Both the position numbers and the translations under genes were made by a program. This document shows, piece after piece, positions 10,826 through 19,408 of a stretch of 64,000 nucleotides of DNA. Under the pieces are notes generated by a model, which worked only from the letters and a program-made list of their open reading frames with translations, did no database searches and was not told the origin of the DNA. Position 1 is the stretch's first letter. Each line of letters begins with the position of its first letter. The stretch comes from Kutzneria viridogrisea. Lineage in GTDB: Bacteria > Actinomycetota > Actinomycetes > Mycobacteriales > Pseudonocardiaceae. The stretch is taken from positions 62,001-126,000 of the forward strand of contig JACJID010000010.1 of assembly GCA_014138725.1 (NCBI GenBank). Reading direction: 5' to 3'.

Positions 10826-11308
10826 GTGGGCTGGTCCACCGCCGACCTCGCCGACCGCGAGGGAACCGAGGTCCGCAGCTGCGACACCCAGTTCCGCCAG
10901 TACGGCCGACGACAGGCGTTCACCGGACTGGTCCGCACCGTCACCTGCTTCCAGGACAACGCCCTGCTCAAGAAGGTGCTCTCGCAACCAGGCGCCGGGC
11001 AGGTACTGGTCGTCGACGGGGGCGGATCCCTGCACACCGCCCTCGTCGGCGACCACATCGCCGAACTCGCCCGCGCCAACGGCTGGACCGGTCTGGTGCT
11101 CAACGGGGCCGTCCGCGACACCACCGCACTGTCCACACTGGACATCGGCATCAAGGCACTGGGCAGCAACCCCCGCAAGTCCACCAAACACGGCACCGGC
11201 GAACTCGACACACCCGTCACCCTCGGCGGCGCCGTGTTCCACCCCGGCGACCTGCTCATCAGCGACCCCGACGGGATAGTCCTGCTGGCGCCCGCCCACC
11301 AGGGGTAG
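10826..11308 (+). CDS. rraA: RraA family protein (RNase E regulator / HMG-type aldolase)
   Basis: A 160-residue protein of the RraA fold, with [37 protein letters not shown] and a C-terminal [16 protein letters not shown]. The family includes the E. coli RNase E inhibitor and divalent-metal 4-hydroxy-4-methyl-2-oxoglutarate/oxaloacetate lyases; the conserved Gly-Asp and Arg-Asp of the metal site are present, so either role is possible. The GTG start has GGGAG at 10811-10815. It lies six bases after fadB2 and so is probably expressed with the glyoxylate genes, which would fit an oxaloacetate-handling enzyme. Confidence 0.88.
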   Translation: MGWSTADLADREGTEVRSCDTQFRQYGRRQAFTGLVRTVTCFQDNALLKKVLSQPGAGQVLVVDGGGSLHTALVGDHIAELARANGWTGLVLNGAVRDTTALSTLDIGIKALGSNPRKSTKHGTGELDTPVTLGGAVFHPGDLLISDPDGIVLLAPAHQG

Positions 11309-11318
11309 TCTCGGACCG

Positions 11319-12089
11319 GTGCCGATCACCGACCCGCTCCACGCGCTCTACACCCGCAGGCTCCGCAAGCAGGTCCTGGCCCGCACCCGCCCCCAGCACG
11401 TCGGCCTGATCATGGACGGCAACCGCCGCTGGGCCAGCCAGATGGGCATCGCCGACACCCGCCTTGGCCACGAACACGGCGGCAGGCACGTCGAACACGT
11501 ACTCAACTGGTGCGAAACCCTCGGCATCGGCCACGTCACCGTCTTCGTCTGCTCCACCGAGAACCTGCTCCGCCGCCGCGAGGACGAGGTCGCCTTCCTC
11601 ATGCAGGTCGTCGAACAGGTCGTCACCGAACACCTCACCCGCCCCGACACCCGCTGGCGCATGCACGTCGCCGGACTGCTCGACGTCCTGCCCGACACCA
11701 CCGCACACGCCCTCAAGCAGGCCGTCGAGACCACCCGCCACCGCACCGGCCCCGTCGTCACCCTCGCCATCGGCTACGGCGGCCGCCAGGAACTCGTCAC
11801 CGCCCTGCGCGACCTGCTGCACGAACGCGCCGCCGAAGGCCAGACCCTCACCGAGATCGCCAACGACCTCACCCCCGAGGACATCGCCAGCCACCTCTAC
11901 ACCGCGGGCCAGCCCGACCCCGAACTGATCATCCGCACCAGCGGGGAACAGCGCTCCTCCAACTTCCTGCTCTGGCAGAGCGCCAACGCCGACCTGCACT
12001 TCTGCGAGGCCTACTGGCCCGCCTTCCGCGAGATCGACTTCCTCCGCGCCCTGCGCGCCTGGGCCGACCGCCGCACCGCCCGGTCCTGA
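11319..12089 (+). CDS. cis-prenyltransferase (isoprenyl diphosphate synthase, UppS family)
   Basis: A 256-residue undecaprenyl-diphosphate-synthase-fold enzyme that adds isopentenyl units in cis. It has motif I HVGLIMDGNRRWA with the catalytic Asp, GHEHGGRHVEHVLNW, the TVFVCSTEN strand and the C-terminal RTSGEQRSSNFLLWQ. Actinobacteria have several such enzymes making Z,E-farnesyl, decaprenyl or longer products; chain length cannot be read here. It starts 10 bases after rraA, likely at the end of the same transcription unit, and is followed by a hairpin. Confidence 0.9.
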   Translation: MPITDPLHALYTRRLRKQVLARTRPQHVGLIMDGNRRWASQMGIADTRLGHEHGGRHVEHVLNWCETLGIGHVTVFVCSTENLLRRREDEVAFLMQVVEQVVTEHLTRPDTRWRMHVAGLLDVLPDTTAHALKQAVETTRHRTGPVVTLAIGYGGRQELVTALRDLLHERAAEGQTLTEIANDLTPEDIASHLYTAGQPDPELIIRTSGEQRSSNFLLWQSANADLHFCEAYWPAFREIDFLRALRAWADRRTARS

Positions 12090-12107
12090 GCCCACCCCGC
12101 CGCCGCG

Positions 12108-12152
12108 AAGGGACCGTTCACCGCTTTCAGCGCAGCGAAAGCCACCTGCACG
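12108..12152. repeat. Degenerate member of the AAGGTG hairpin family
   Basis: Directly after the prenyltransferase gene, GCTTTC (12123-12128) and GAAAGC (12137-12142) form a hairpin. Read on the minus strand, the flank CAGGTGGCTTTCGCTGCG matches the arm of the long hairpin at 29034-29082. It is probably a decayed copy of that 3'-end element and may still act as a terminator. Confidence 0.55.
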
Positions 12153-12212
12153 CCACCGGCCCGACTTTCGGCTCTGCCCGGGCAGGTCCGGTACTTCCTA
12201 GCGTCGGCAGAC

Positions 12213-14483
12213 ATGTGGAAACGCGCAGCACTGACCGCCGCGGCGGTCCTGTTACCCCTGCTGACCACCCCGCCACCGGCCACCGCCGCCGACTCGGCCA
12301 CCGTCGTCCCGATCAGCATCACCGGTGACCCCGGCAAACGCTTCAACGTGGTGATCATCGGCGACGGCTACACCGCCGCCGACATGCCCAAGTTCCGGGA
12401 GAACCTCAACCGGCACGTCAACGTGCTGATGACCCTGGAACCCTTCAAGTCCTACCGCAGCTACCTCAACGTCTACGCGGTCGAGATCCCCTCGCACGAC
12501 TCGGGCGTCAGCTGCGACCCCGGCTTCAACTCCCCACACCGCGACACCCCATTGCACATGGGCTTCTACAGCGGCTGCACCGATGCGAGCATCCAACGGG
12601 CACTGACCGTGGACAACAGCGCCGCCACCAAGTACGCCAACCTCGTCACCGGCACCAACTCCGGCAACCGCCAGGTCCTCACCATCGCCAACAGCACCAC
12701 CTACGGCGGCACGGGCGGCACCTGGGCCACGGCCTCCGGTGGCAACGCCATGTCCGCGCTGATCACCCCGCACGAGATGGGCCACTCCCTGGGCGGGCTG
12801 GACGACGAGTACGACTACTACGCCCGCGGCGAACGCGGTGCCGCCTACACCGGCGGCGAACCCGACTCGCTGCACCACACCCTGCTCACCGAGCAACAGA
12901 TGACCGCACAGCACGCCAAGTGGTGGCGCTGGCTGGGTGAACCCAGCGAGTCGGGCGGCACCATCGGCCGCTACGAGAGCGGCCTGTACAGCAGCACCGA
13001 CGTCTGGCGGCCCAGCGCGCACTCCATGATGAAGACCCTCGGCTACTACTTCGACCAGGTCAGCCGCGAGCGCATGACACAGCGCATCTCGGCGAAGACC
13101 AACATCCTGCAGGACGGCACACCCACGACCGCACCGATCGGCGCCGACCGCGTGGTCTGGGTCGACACACTGCACCCGGCCAGCCACCAGCTCACCACCA
13201 GCTGGCAGCTCGACGGCAAGGCGCTGACCACCAACGGCAGCCGCAGCCTCGACCTCACCACGCTGCACCTGGCCGCGGGCAAGCACACCCTGACCGCCAA
13301 GGTCGTCGACCCCACCGAGTTCGTGCGCGACCCGGCCGTGCGCGACTCCGCCGCGCTGACCCGCACCCGCACCTGGACCATCGACACCTCGATCAGTACC
13401 ACCCGCGTGCCCACCGCCCCCGACTTCACCGCCTCGACCCCCACCAACCGGCCGGTCGGCGGCCAGGACGTGCTGTACGCCGAGGCCACCCACCCCGTGG
13501 ACCGGATCGTCCCGATCAGCTGGGCACTGGACGGCAAGCCGGTGCCCACCCCGGGCAACGACCGCGACCTGGAACTGGGCCGGTTGGGGCTGACCGGCAC
13601 GCACACCGTCACCGCCTCGGTGCCCGGCCACACCCTGACCTGGCAGGTGGACGCCACCCCGCCGAGCACGAGCTTCCAGCTGTCCAAGGCGCTGTCCACT
13701 GTGGACAAGCCGGGTCAGCCCCCGGAGTACGTGTTCAACGCCCCGTTCACCATGCGGCTCACCGCCAGCGACAACACCCCCGGCTACGACGTCAGCGAGT
13801 TCCGCACCGACGGGGACGGCTGGTTCAACTACTTCGGCTGGCCCACCGATGCCAGCGCCCCGTTCCTGTTCACCGCCAACGGAACCGTCATCGACAACCT
13901 GGTCTACGGCAAGCTCGGCAAGCCCAGGCTCTCCCCCTGGGACACCCCGCCCGCTGGCTACGGCCGCCACACCGTCGAGTACCGCTCCACCGACCCCAGC
14001 GGCAACACGAGCGCAGCGGGCTCCTTCGTGGTCACCCTGTTGCCGCCGCCGCCCACGTGCACCAGCACCGTCACCGGCCACCGGGACGGGCCGCTCGTGA
14101 TCGGGTCCGGCGTCACCTGCCTGGACGGCGCCGAGGTCGCCGGCCCGGTGACCGTCGCGCCCGGGGCGTCCCTGGTCGTCACCGGCGGATCGATCAACAG
14201 CCCGGTCAGCGCCAGTGGGGCCGCCACCGTGCAGTTGCTCAGCACCACGGTGCGCGGACCGGTGTCGATCGCCGGCACCACGGGCAACGTCACGGTGCTC
14301 GGCACCCAGGTCTTCGGCGCGGCGAGCCTGCTCGGCAGCCACACCGCCGACCCGGCGATCTTCGCCAACTCCACCGTGCACGGCCCGCTGGTCTGCACGG
14401 CGAATTCCCCGGCACCGCAGGACTTGCAGGCCGCCAACTCGGCCTGGGGGCCGGTTCTTGGTCAGTGTTCTGGTAAGCATTGA
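12213..14483 (+). CDS. Secreted M64-family metallopeptidase with C-terminal repeat region
   Basis: A 756-residue exported protein. A signal peptide (MWKRAALTAAAVLLPLL, cleavage after ATA-type sequence near residue 26) leads into the M64 start VVIIGDGYTAADMPKF. The zinc site HEMGHSLGGLDDEYD begins at residue 187, giving HExxHxxG with the Glu/Asp ligands following. After the catalytic domain come Ig-like segments (residues about 300-620) and a C-terminal run of short Val/Gly/Ser repeats (GPVTVAPGASLVVTGGS) resembling a beta-solenoid, probably for cell-wall or substrate attachment. M64 includes clostridial IgA protease and many actinomycete secreted enzymes. The stop is 10 bases before an AT-rich palindrome. 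Confidence 0.88.
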   Translation: MWKRAALTAAAVLLPLLTTPPPATAADSATVVPISITGDPGKRFNVVIIGDGYTAADMPKFRENLNRHVNVLMTLEPFKSYRSYLNVYAVEIPSHDSGVSCDPGFNSPHRDTPLHMGFYSGCTDASIQRALTVDNSAATKYANLVTGTNSGNRQVLTIANSTTYGGTGGTWATASGGNAMSALITPHEMGHSLGGLDDEYDYYARGERGAAYTGGEPDSLHHTLLTEQQMTAQHAKWWRWLGEPSESGGTIGRYESGLYSSTDVWRPSAHSMMKTLGYYFDQVSRERMTQRISAKTNILQDGTPTTAPIGADRVVWVDTLHPASHQLTTSWQLDGKALTTNGSRSLDLTTLHLAAGKHTLTAKVVDPTEFVRDPAVRDSAALTRTRTWTIDTSISTTRVPTAPDFTASTPTNRPVGGQDVLYAEATHPVDRIVPISWALDGKPVPTPGNDRDLELGRLGLTGTHTVTASVPGHTLTWQVDATPPSTSFQLSKALSTVDKPGQPPEYVFNAPFTMRLTASDNTPGYDVSEFRTDGDGWFNYFGWPTDASAPFLFTANGTVIDNLVYGKLGKPRLSPWDTPPAGYGRHTVEYRSTDPSGNTSAAGSFVVTLLPPPPTCTSTVTGHRDGPLVIGSGVTCLDGAEVAGPVTVAPGASLVVTGGSINSPVSASGAATVQLLSTTVRGPVSIAGTTGNVTVLGTQVFGAASLLGSHTADPAIFANSTVHGPLVCTANSPAPQDLQAANSAWGPVLGQCSGKH

Positions 14484-14519
14484 TTTCACTCATCACTGAA
14501 GCAATAGTGATATAAGTAC
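14480..14519. promoter_or_regulatory. AT-rich palindromic element, copy 1
   Basis: CACTGAAGCAATAGTG (14494-14509) is preceded by TTGATTT and followed by ATATAAG. It matches two other sites (19856-19890 and 23806-23843) in core, flanks and orientation. The arms CACT and AGTG are inverted. It lies 10 bases after the M64 gene stop and 163 bases before the STAS gene, so it could belong to the promoter region of the latter. Confidence 0.5.
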
Positions 14520-14672
14520 CGGGAGTGCCGTGCGGGCTCAGCGGCGGCACTCCCGGGTAGTACGCTCAGGGCAACCAATCAGCGGCGAGAGGGCGCACGA
14601 AGGCATGACCTCGGTGATCGTCGGCGGCCAGCACTGGTCGCGGCCCGCGGCTGCCCCCAGGCGGCTCCCCCG

Positions 14673-14987
14673 GTGAACCAGTTCTCCTACACCACCGCGC
14701 ACGAACCCGATTGCGTGCTGATCACCCTCACCGGCCCGCTGGACATCCGCTTCGCCGACGAGTTCAAGCCCCGCGCCGTCGACCTCGCCGACACGGGGCT
14801 GGACCTGGTGTTCGACCTGACCGCGCTGACCGGCATCGACTCCAGCGGGCTCACGGTGTTCATCGCCGCCTACAAGCGGGCGAGCCAACACGGCCGCCGC
14901 GTCCGCCTGGTCGCGGTGCCGCCCTTCGTCGCGCGCATCATGACGGTGACCTCGCTGGACCAGCTCATCGAGGTCACCCACCGCTGA
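14673..14987 (+). CDS. STAS-domain anti-sigma factor antagonist
   Basis: A 104-residue single STAS domain of the SpoIIAA/RsbV type. It has LTGPLDIRFADEF and the phosphorylation loop TGIDSSGLTVFIAAYKRA, in which the first Ser after Asp is the usual kinase target. Such proteins free a sigma factor by binding its anti-sigma kinase. No anti-sigma factor or sigma factor is adjacent, so its partner is encoded elsewhere. The GTG start at 14673 is the only one matching the domain edge; the ribosome site is weak. Confidence 0.88.
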   Translation: MNQFSYTTAHEPDCVLITLTGPLDIRFADEFKPRAVDLADTGLDLVFDLTALTGIDSSGLTVFIAAYKRASQHGRRVRLVAVPPFVARIMTVTSLDQLIEVTHR

Positions 14988-15343
14988 GCCCCTGTGGGCC
15001 TCCCGGTGGCAAGGCCGAAAACCCAAACCGGACTCCGTGGCCAGGCGGCGCCGCGGCCGAGACTGGCCACCACACCGTGATCCTCCGAGGGCCACTCGGA
15101 ACCGGCGTGGTCAATGACGGGCACCAGGCTGATGGTGTCCGTGTCCGCGCTGGTCAGCAGAGCTGCGGCGGGGTCGACGGAAGCCAGGTCGCCCCGGGCC
15201 CTCGTCCACCGACGGGGACCAGTTCGTCGCCTGGTGCCTGGAGGTCGAGCCGTACCTCCTCGCGGTCGGCGTCCGCAGGAGGTTCTGGCCGGTAGCCTGA
15301 GGCGCCGTTTCCGCGTGTGCCCATGTGAAGGCGTGAGGTCCTC
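14988..15343. other. 356-bp gene-free stretch
   Basis: No convincing complete gene is visible. Short protein-like fragments occur in different frames (for example plus-strand WCLEVEPYLLAVGVRRRFWP ending at the TGA at 15298-15300), which may be remnants of a decayed gene. The end of the stretch holds the promoter and GAGG ribosome site of the GAF gene. Confidence 0.4.
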
Positions 15344-16396
15344 ATGTCGAAGAGCACAGGCCAGAACCTGCCGGGGCCGTTGGAGCATGTCACGGCCTCC
15401 TACGACGATCCAGCCTCGTGGTCCCGCCTGATGCGCACGGCAACGCACACGCAGAGCGCCACGCAACTGGCCGGCTACATCGATCTCAGCCTGGATGAAC
15501 CGCGGGCGGTCCAGAACATGCACGAGGCGGCCGCAAGCCTGCAGGATTGCCCCGGACTGGCCGCGGTGCTGCCCAAGGTCCTCGAGAGCGCGATGTCGCT
15601 CATGAGCGCGGAGGCCGGGAACATCCAGCTCCTGGATCCACGCGAGGGCTCGCTGGTACTGGTCACCCAACTCGGTTTCGGCCCCGAGTTCGTGGACCAT
15701 TTCGCGGTCGTCGACGACGGCAGTTCTGTCTGCGGACGAGCCGCATCGCAGTGCACCCAGACGGTCGTGGTCGATGTCCACGAGGACCCGGCCTGTGCAC
15801 CGCACCGGAACGTCTTCCGCGACGCGGGCGTTCGCGCGGTCCAGTCCACCCCCTTGCTCGACCACACCGGCCGGATGATCGGCATGGTCTCGACCCACCT
15901 GCCACACCCCGGTCGGCCAGCCGATCGAGACCTGCGGATCATGGGGCTCTACAGCCAACTCGCTGGCGAGGTCATCGCGCGGCACCTGCGCAGGACCTCC
16001 CCTGGCGCTCCGTGTGTCCCCGCGCCCAGGGACGCGAAGCCGGCACCGCGCAGGCCAGCGCTGAGCCAGCTCCTGGCCGACACGATCAATCGGATCTTCG
16101 ACGCGGGGCTGAGGTTCGCGGGCGCCCAGTCATTGACCACCGACGAGCACGTCGCACAACGGGTGCGGGCCGGTATCGCCACGCTCGACGACACGGTCCG
16201 CATGGTCCGCATGGTCCAAGTGGCCCTGCTCGACCACAACCTCGGCGAGCACCGCAACGAGCACGACGCGACCGTGCCCAGCGGACCGGGCCGGCCGGGA
16301 GGTCCGCAGGACGCCACCGCGGGACCAGCGCCGACACACGACGCGGACGACAGTCCGGCGGGACTGGGGTTGGCCAGCCACTGCCGCATCCAATGA
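15344..16396 (+). CDS. GAF-domain sensory protein
   Basis: A 350-residue soluble protein. Residues about 50-210 form a GAF domain: ALMSAEAGNIQLLDPREGSL-like core, GSSVCGRAA, VVVDVHEDPACAPHRNVF and SVQSTPLLDHTGRMIGMVSTH-type strands. Such domains bind small ligands or sense redox state and are common in actinomycete GAF-ANTAR regulators. Here the region after the GAF domain (residues about 215-350) has no recognisable ANTAR, kinase or helix-turn-helix and ends in low-complexity sequence, so the output is unknown. It stands alone downstream of the STAS gene; a link to the same signalling chain is only a guess. Confidence 0.75.
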   Translation: MSKSTGQNLPGPLEHVTASYDDPASWSRLMRTATHTQSATQLAGYIDLSLDEPRAVQNMHEAAASLQDCPGLAAVLPKVLESAMSLMSAEAGNIQLLDPREGSLVLVTQLGFGPEFVDHFAVVDDGSSVCGRAASQCTQTVVVDVHEDPACAPHRNVFRDAGVRAVQSTPLLDHTGRMIGMVSTHLPHPGRPADRDLRIMGLYSQLAGEVIARHLRRTSPGAPCVPAPRDAKPAPRRPALSQLLADTINRIFDAGLRFAGAQSLTTDEHVAQRVRAGIATLDDTVRMVRMVQVALLDHNLGEHRNEHDATVPSGPGRPGGPQDATAGPAPTHDADDSPAGLGLASHCRIQ

Positions 16397-16516
16397 CGGA
16401 TCTCCGGCAGTTCCCGCGCACCGACCATCGTTGGTTTTTCGGCCGTTGCCACCGGGAGGCCCTGTGGCCGGACAACCGCCGCTACCATCGGTGGTGGCCG
16501 ACGTTCGGGGGGACGC

Positions 16517-17089
16517 ATGGGTGAGGACGTGTCGGCGCGGGACCACGTGCTGGTGGGGTTCACCGCGTTGGTGGGCGATCTGTTCGACGGTCAGCGCGGG
16601 CGGACCGCTGCGGAGCGGCTCAAGGTGTTGCTGGGACCCACCGCCCCACGTGCCAGGGACCCGTTCCAGGTGCTGCGATTCGCCGCGTCCTGTGGCCGGA
16701 CCGCGGCCAACGTGGTGGAGCGCCAACTGTGCAGGCTCGAGTCCGAGGCGCTGCTCGCGGCCGAGGACCTGCCCGGCTCGCAGGAGGCATTGCGCCACCT
16801 GGCGAGCAAGGGCTGCACGCTGACAGTGATCACCAACCACGGGATCGACTGCGTGCGCAGCTACCTGACGATGCGCGACCTCACCGGGCAGGTACGACGG
16901 ATCAGCGCCCGCGTCACCGCCGACCCCGAACGGCTGCTCCCGGGCCCGCACCTGGTGCAGCAGGCGATCCGCGCGCTGGCCACGACCGCCGAGCACTGCG
17001 TGCTGATCGCGGGCTCGGCGGCCGAGTCGGCGGCGGCCCGAGCGGCGGGAGTCGCCTGTGTGCGGGGCATGGAGGCGATATGCGGGTGA
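16517..17089 (+). CDS. HAD-like protein with degenerate catalytic motifs
   Basis: A 190-residue protein with the overall layout of a small HAD phosphatase, but the key residues are lost. Motif I, normally DxDGxx, reads LVGFTALVGDLFDG. Motif II keeps TVITNHG. Motif IV, normally GDSxxD, reads LIAGSAAESAAARAAGV. With the nucleophile and metal-binding aspartates gone, phosphatase activity is unlikely; a binding or regulatory role is possible. A GGGGGGAC ribosome site precedes the ATG. It ends 32 bases before the MetRS leader ORF and reads in the same direction, so it lies immediately upstream of that operon. Confidence 0.65.
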   Translation: MGEDVSARDHVLVGFTALVGDLFDGQRGRTAAERLKVLLGPTAPRARDPFQVLRFAASCGRTAANVVERQLCRLESEALLAAEDLPGSQEALRHLASKGCTLTVITNHGIDCVRSYLTMRDLTGQVRRISARVTADPERLLPGPHLVQQAIRALATTAEHCVLIAGSAAESAAARAAGVACVRGMEAICG

Positions 17090-17121
17090 GGCCAGGCGAG
17101 GCTCCTGCTAGCGTCCAGGTC

Positions 17122-17172
17122 ATGCGCCCGTCCAGCTCACAGCCGATGATGCCCCGCTCGCGGGGCCGCTGA
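17122..17172 (+). CDS. Probable metG leader peptide with tandem Met codons
   Basis: A 16-codon ORF, MRPSSSQPMMPRSRGR, lies between the HAD-like gene and the methionyl-tRNA synthetase gene. A -10-like TAGCGT at 17109-17114 is eight bases before its ATG, so it would be leaderless on its mRNA, a common arrangement for actinobacterial attenuator peptides. Codons 9 and 10 (17146-17151) are both Met, the substrate of the downstream enzyme. Competing hairpins start directly after them. It is too short to judge by coding statistics; the placement is what argues for it. Confidence 0.6.
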   Translation: MRPSSSQPMMPRSRGR

Positions 17173-17218
17173 CGCTGCACGGATGACGATGCGCGGGCCC
17201 CACACACCGGGGCCCCGC
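17151..17218 (+). promoter_or_regulatory. Candidate transcription attenuator of metG
   Basis: Four segments can pair in the classic order. GCCCCGC (17151-17157) pairs with GCGGGGC (17160-17166). GGGCCCC (17195-17201) pairs with GGGGCCC (17209-17215), a GC-rich terminator-like stem. Alternatively GGGGCC (17162-17167) pairs perfectly with GGCCCC (17196-17201), which would break the terminator. A ribosome stalled on the Met-Met codons at 17146-17151 would cover the first segment and favour the alternative pairing. The stem lacks a U-run, as is usual for actinobacterial terminators. Confidence 0.55.
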
Positions 17219-17259
17219 CACAGGGATGCCGGAGCCCCGCCGCACGCACGGAGGTTCTG

Positions 17260-18732
17260 ATGACCACGTCCCGCTTCTACGTCACCACGACGATCCCCTA
17301 CGTCAACGCCCGACCACACCTGGGCTTCGCCCTGGAGCTGGTGCAGGCCGACGTGCTGGCCCGCCACCACCGTGCTCGCGGCGAACAGGTGCGGCTGCTG
17401 ACCGGTACCGATGACAACTCGCTGAAGAACGTGCTCGCAGCGCAGGCCCAGGGCGTGCCGACGCAGGAACTGGTGGACCGGAACGCGGCGGCCTTCGCGG
17501 CGCTGCGCGAGCCGCTGGCGCTGTCCACGGACGACTTCATCCGCACCAGCCGGGACCCGCGCCACCGGGTGGGTGTCGAGCGGCTCTGGCGCTCCTGCGC
17601 GGAGGCCGGTGACATCTACCGCAAGCACTACGAGGGCCAGTACTGCGTGGGCTGCGAGCAGTTCTACACCGCTGCCGACCTGCCTGGCGGCCGCTGCCCG
17701 GAGCACCGCGAGCCGCCCAGGCTCGTGTCGGAGGAGAACTGGTTCTTCCGGCTGTCCCGGTACGCGGACCGGCTGCACGAGGTGATCAGCAGCGGGCGCC
17801 TGCGGATCGAACCGGCCGTGCGCCGCAACGAGGTGCTCGGCCTCATCTCGGCCGGGTTGCCGGACTTCAGCATCTCCCGCTCGCAGGGACGTGCCCGCGG
17901 CTGGGGGATCCCGGTACCCGGTGACCCCGAACAGGTCGTCTACGTGTGGTGGGACGCGCTGGGCAACTACGTCACGAGCCTGGGCTACGGCCAGGACGGC
18001 ACGGACTACCAGCGCTGGTGGGCGGGCCGGTCGCGGCGGGTCCACGTGGTCGGCAAGGGGGTGTTGCGGTTCCACGCCGTGTACTGGCCCGCGATGCTGC
18101 TCTCCGCGGGCCTGCCGCTGCCCACCGAGGTGCTCGTGCACGACTACCTCACCGTGGGTGGTCACAAGATCAGCAAGTCGGCGGGCACCACCGTGGACCC
18201 CACGGAGCTGGTGCGGCGATACGGGGTGGACGCGGTGCGTTGGTGGCTGCTGCGCGAGGTACCCCTCGTCGGTGACACCGACTTCACCACCGACCGGCTC
18301 GTGGCCCGCGCCAACAGCGAGCTCGCCGGTGGACTGGGCAACCTGGTGAACCGCGTGGTCAGCATGATCCACCGCTACCGAGGCGGCGAGCCGCCCGCGG
18401 CCGGCAATGCGGGCGCGAACGAACTGGCCGCGGTGTGCCGGGCCGCCCCGCAACGCGTGCACGAGGCACTGGACGCGTTCGACTTCCGCCGGGCGACCGC
18501 CGCGGTGTTGGCCGTCTCGGAGCAGGCGAACCGGCTCATCGGCCAGGTCCGCCCCTGGCAACTGCCACCAGCCGAGCGCGACGCCACCCTCGGCCAGTTG
18601 CTCGCGGCCTGCCGCACGCTGGCGGATCTGCTCACGCCGTTCCTGCCCGACGCAGCCGCTCGGATCGCCGCGCAGTGCGCGGCACCGGACGGGCGGTTGC
18701 CCACGCCAAGCCCCATACTTCCCCGGCTGTGA
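17260..18732 (+). CDS. metG: Methionyl-tRNA synthetase
   Basis: A 490-residue class I synthetase charging tRNA-Met. The HIGH motif reads PHLGF (residues about 20-24) after YVTTTIPYVNARP. The zinc knuckle CVGCEQFYTAADLPGGRCPEH is near residue 130, ENWFFRLS follows, and the KMSKS loop reads HKISKS near residue 306. A helical anticodon-binding domain ends the protein; there is no C-terminal EMAP-type extension. GGAGG at 17250-17254 sets the ATG at 17260. The attenuator-like leader and downstream P-loop gene suggest a specialised locus, possibly a second MetRS, but whether another copy exists cannot be seen. Confidence 0.93.
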   Translation: MTTSRFYVTTTIPYVNARPHLGFALELVQADVLARHHRARGEQVRLLTGTDDNSLKNVLAAQAQGVPTQELVDRNAAAFAALREPLALSTDDFIRTSRDPRHRVGVERLWRSCAEAGDIYRKHYEGQYCVGCEQFYTAADLPGGRCPEHREPPRLVSEENWFFRLSRYADRLHEVISSGRLRIEPAVRRNEVLGLISAGLPDFSISRSQGRARGWGIPVPGDPEQVVYVWWDALGNYVTSLGYGQDGTDYQRWWAGRSRRVHVVGKGVLRFHAVYWPAMLLSAGLPLPTEVLVHDYLTVGGHKISKSAGTTVDPTELVRRYGVDAVRWWLLREVPLVGDTDFTTDRLVARANSELAGGLGNLVNRVVSMIHRYRGGEPPAAGNAGANELAAVCRAAPQRVHEALDAFDFRRATAAVLAVSEQANRLIGQVRPWQLPPAERDATLGQLLAACRTLADLLTPFLPDAAARIAAQCAAPDGRLPTPSPILPRL

Positions 18733-18748
18733 ACCAGGAGGACACCCC

Positions 18749-19408
18749 ATGACGGTCGAAGACGCCACTCGCGGCGCCCTGTGGATCGGCGGCGGGCAGT
18801 GGGCGGGCAAGTCCACGGTGGCCAGGCTGCTCGCCGCTCGGTACGGGCTGACGGCTTACCACTACGACTACCACGACGCCCGAGGGCACAACGACCGCAG
18901 GATCGCCCTGCGCGCACGCCGGGGCGAGCCGATCGACGGTCCGGACCCGGAGCAGGTGTGGGTGCACACCACTCCGGAGCGGATGGCGGCCGCGACGCTG
19001 GCGGGCTTCCCGGAGCGGTTCGCGTGGGCGCTGGACGACCTGCGCGCGCTGACCTCCGGCCGCCCGGTGCTCGCGGAGGGCTGGGGCCTGCGGCCGGAGT
19101 TGGTGGCGCCGCTGCTGGACTCGCCGCGCCGGATGATCGTCATGGTGCCCACCCCGGAGTTCCGCGAGCACCAGGCCCGCACCCTCCCCCGCGCCGGCCG
19201 CCTGGGTCAGCAGCTGAGCGATCCGGTCCGGGCGCAGCGCAACAGGCTGGCCCGCGACGAGTTGGTGGCCCAGGACGCCGTCGACAGCGCGCACCGGACG
19301 GGCATCCGGGTGCTGGCCGTCGACGGGTCCCGGGACGCCTCAGCGGTCGCCGAGGTGGTGGCCGACCACTTCAGCCCCTACTTGGCCGAGGCCCCGCAGT
19401 GGTCGTAG
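18749..19408 (+). CDS. P-loop NTPase of unknown role
   Basis: A 219-residue protein with a clear Walker A, GGGQWAGKST, at residues about 13-22, and an acidic HYDYHDARGH about 20 residues later where small kinases hold their substrate-binding Asp. The rest (PRRMIVMVPTPEFREHQ, then a basic RNRLARDELVAQ lid-like helix) fits a shikimate/adenylate-kinase-like fold. AGGAGG lies just before the ATG, and the gene starts 16 bases after metG, so both share the transcript. The substrate is unknown. Its 3' end overlaps the convergent secreted-protein gene by 31 bases. Confidence 0.75.
   Translation: MTVEDATRGALWIGGGQWAGKSTVARLLAARYGLTAYHYDYHDARGHNDRRIALRARRGEPIDGPDPEQVWVHTTPERMAAATLAGFPERFAWALDDLRALTSGRPVLAEGWGLRPELVAPLLDSPRRMIVMVPTPEFREHQARTLPRAGRLGQQLSDPVRAQRNRLARDELVAQDAVDSAHRTGIRVLAVDGSRDASAVAEVVADHFSPYLAEAPQWS

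Noticed and set aside
14988-15343. A real small gene between the STAS and GAF genes
   Set aside because: Short protein-like fragments lie in different frames without a start or ribosome site; at most a degenerate remnant.
17090-17259. T-box riboswitch before metG
   Set aside because: No AGGGTGGNACCGCG-type conserved box is present. A peptide-coded attenuator explains the sequence better.
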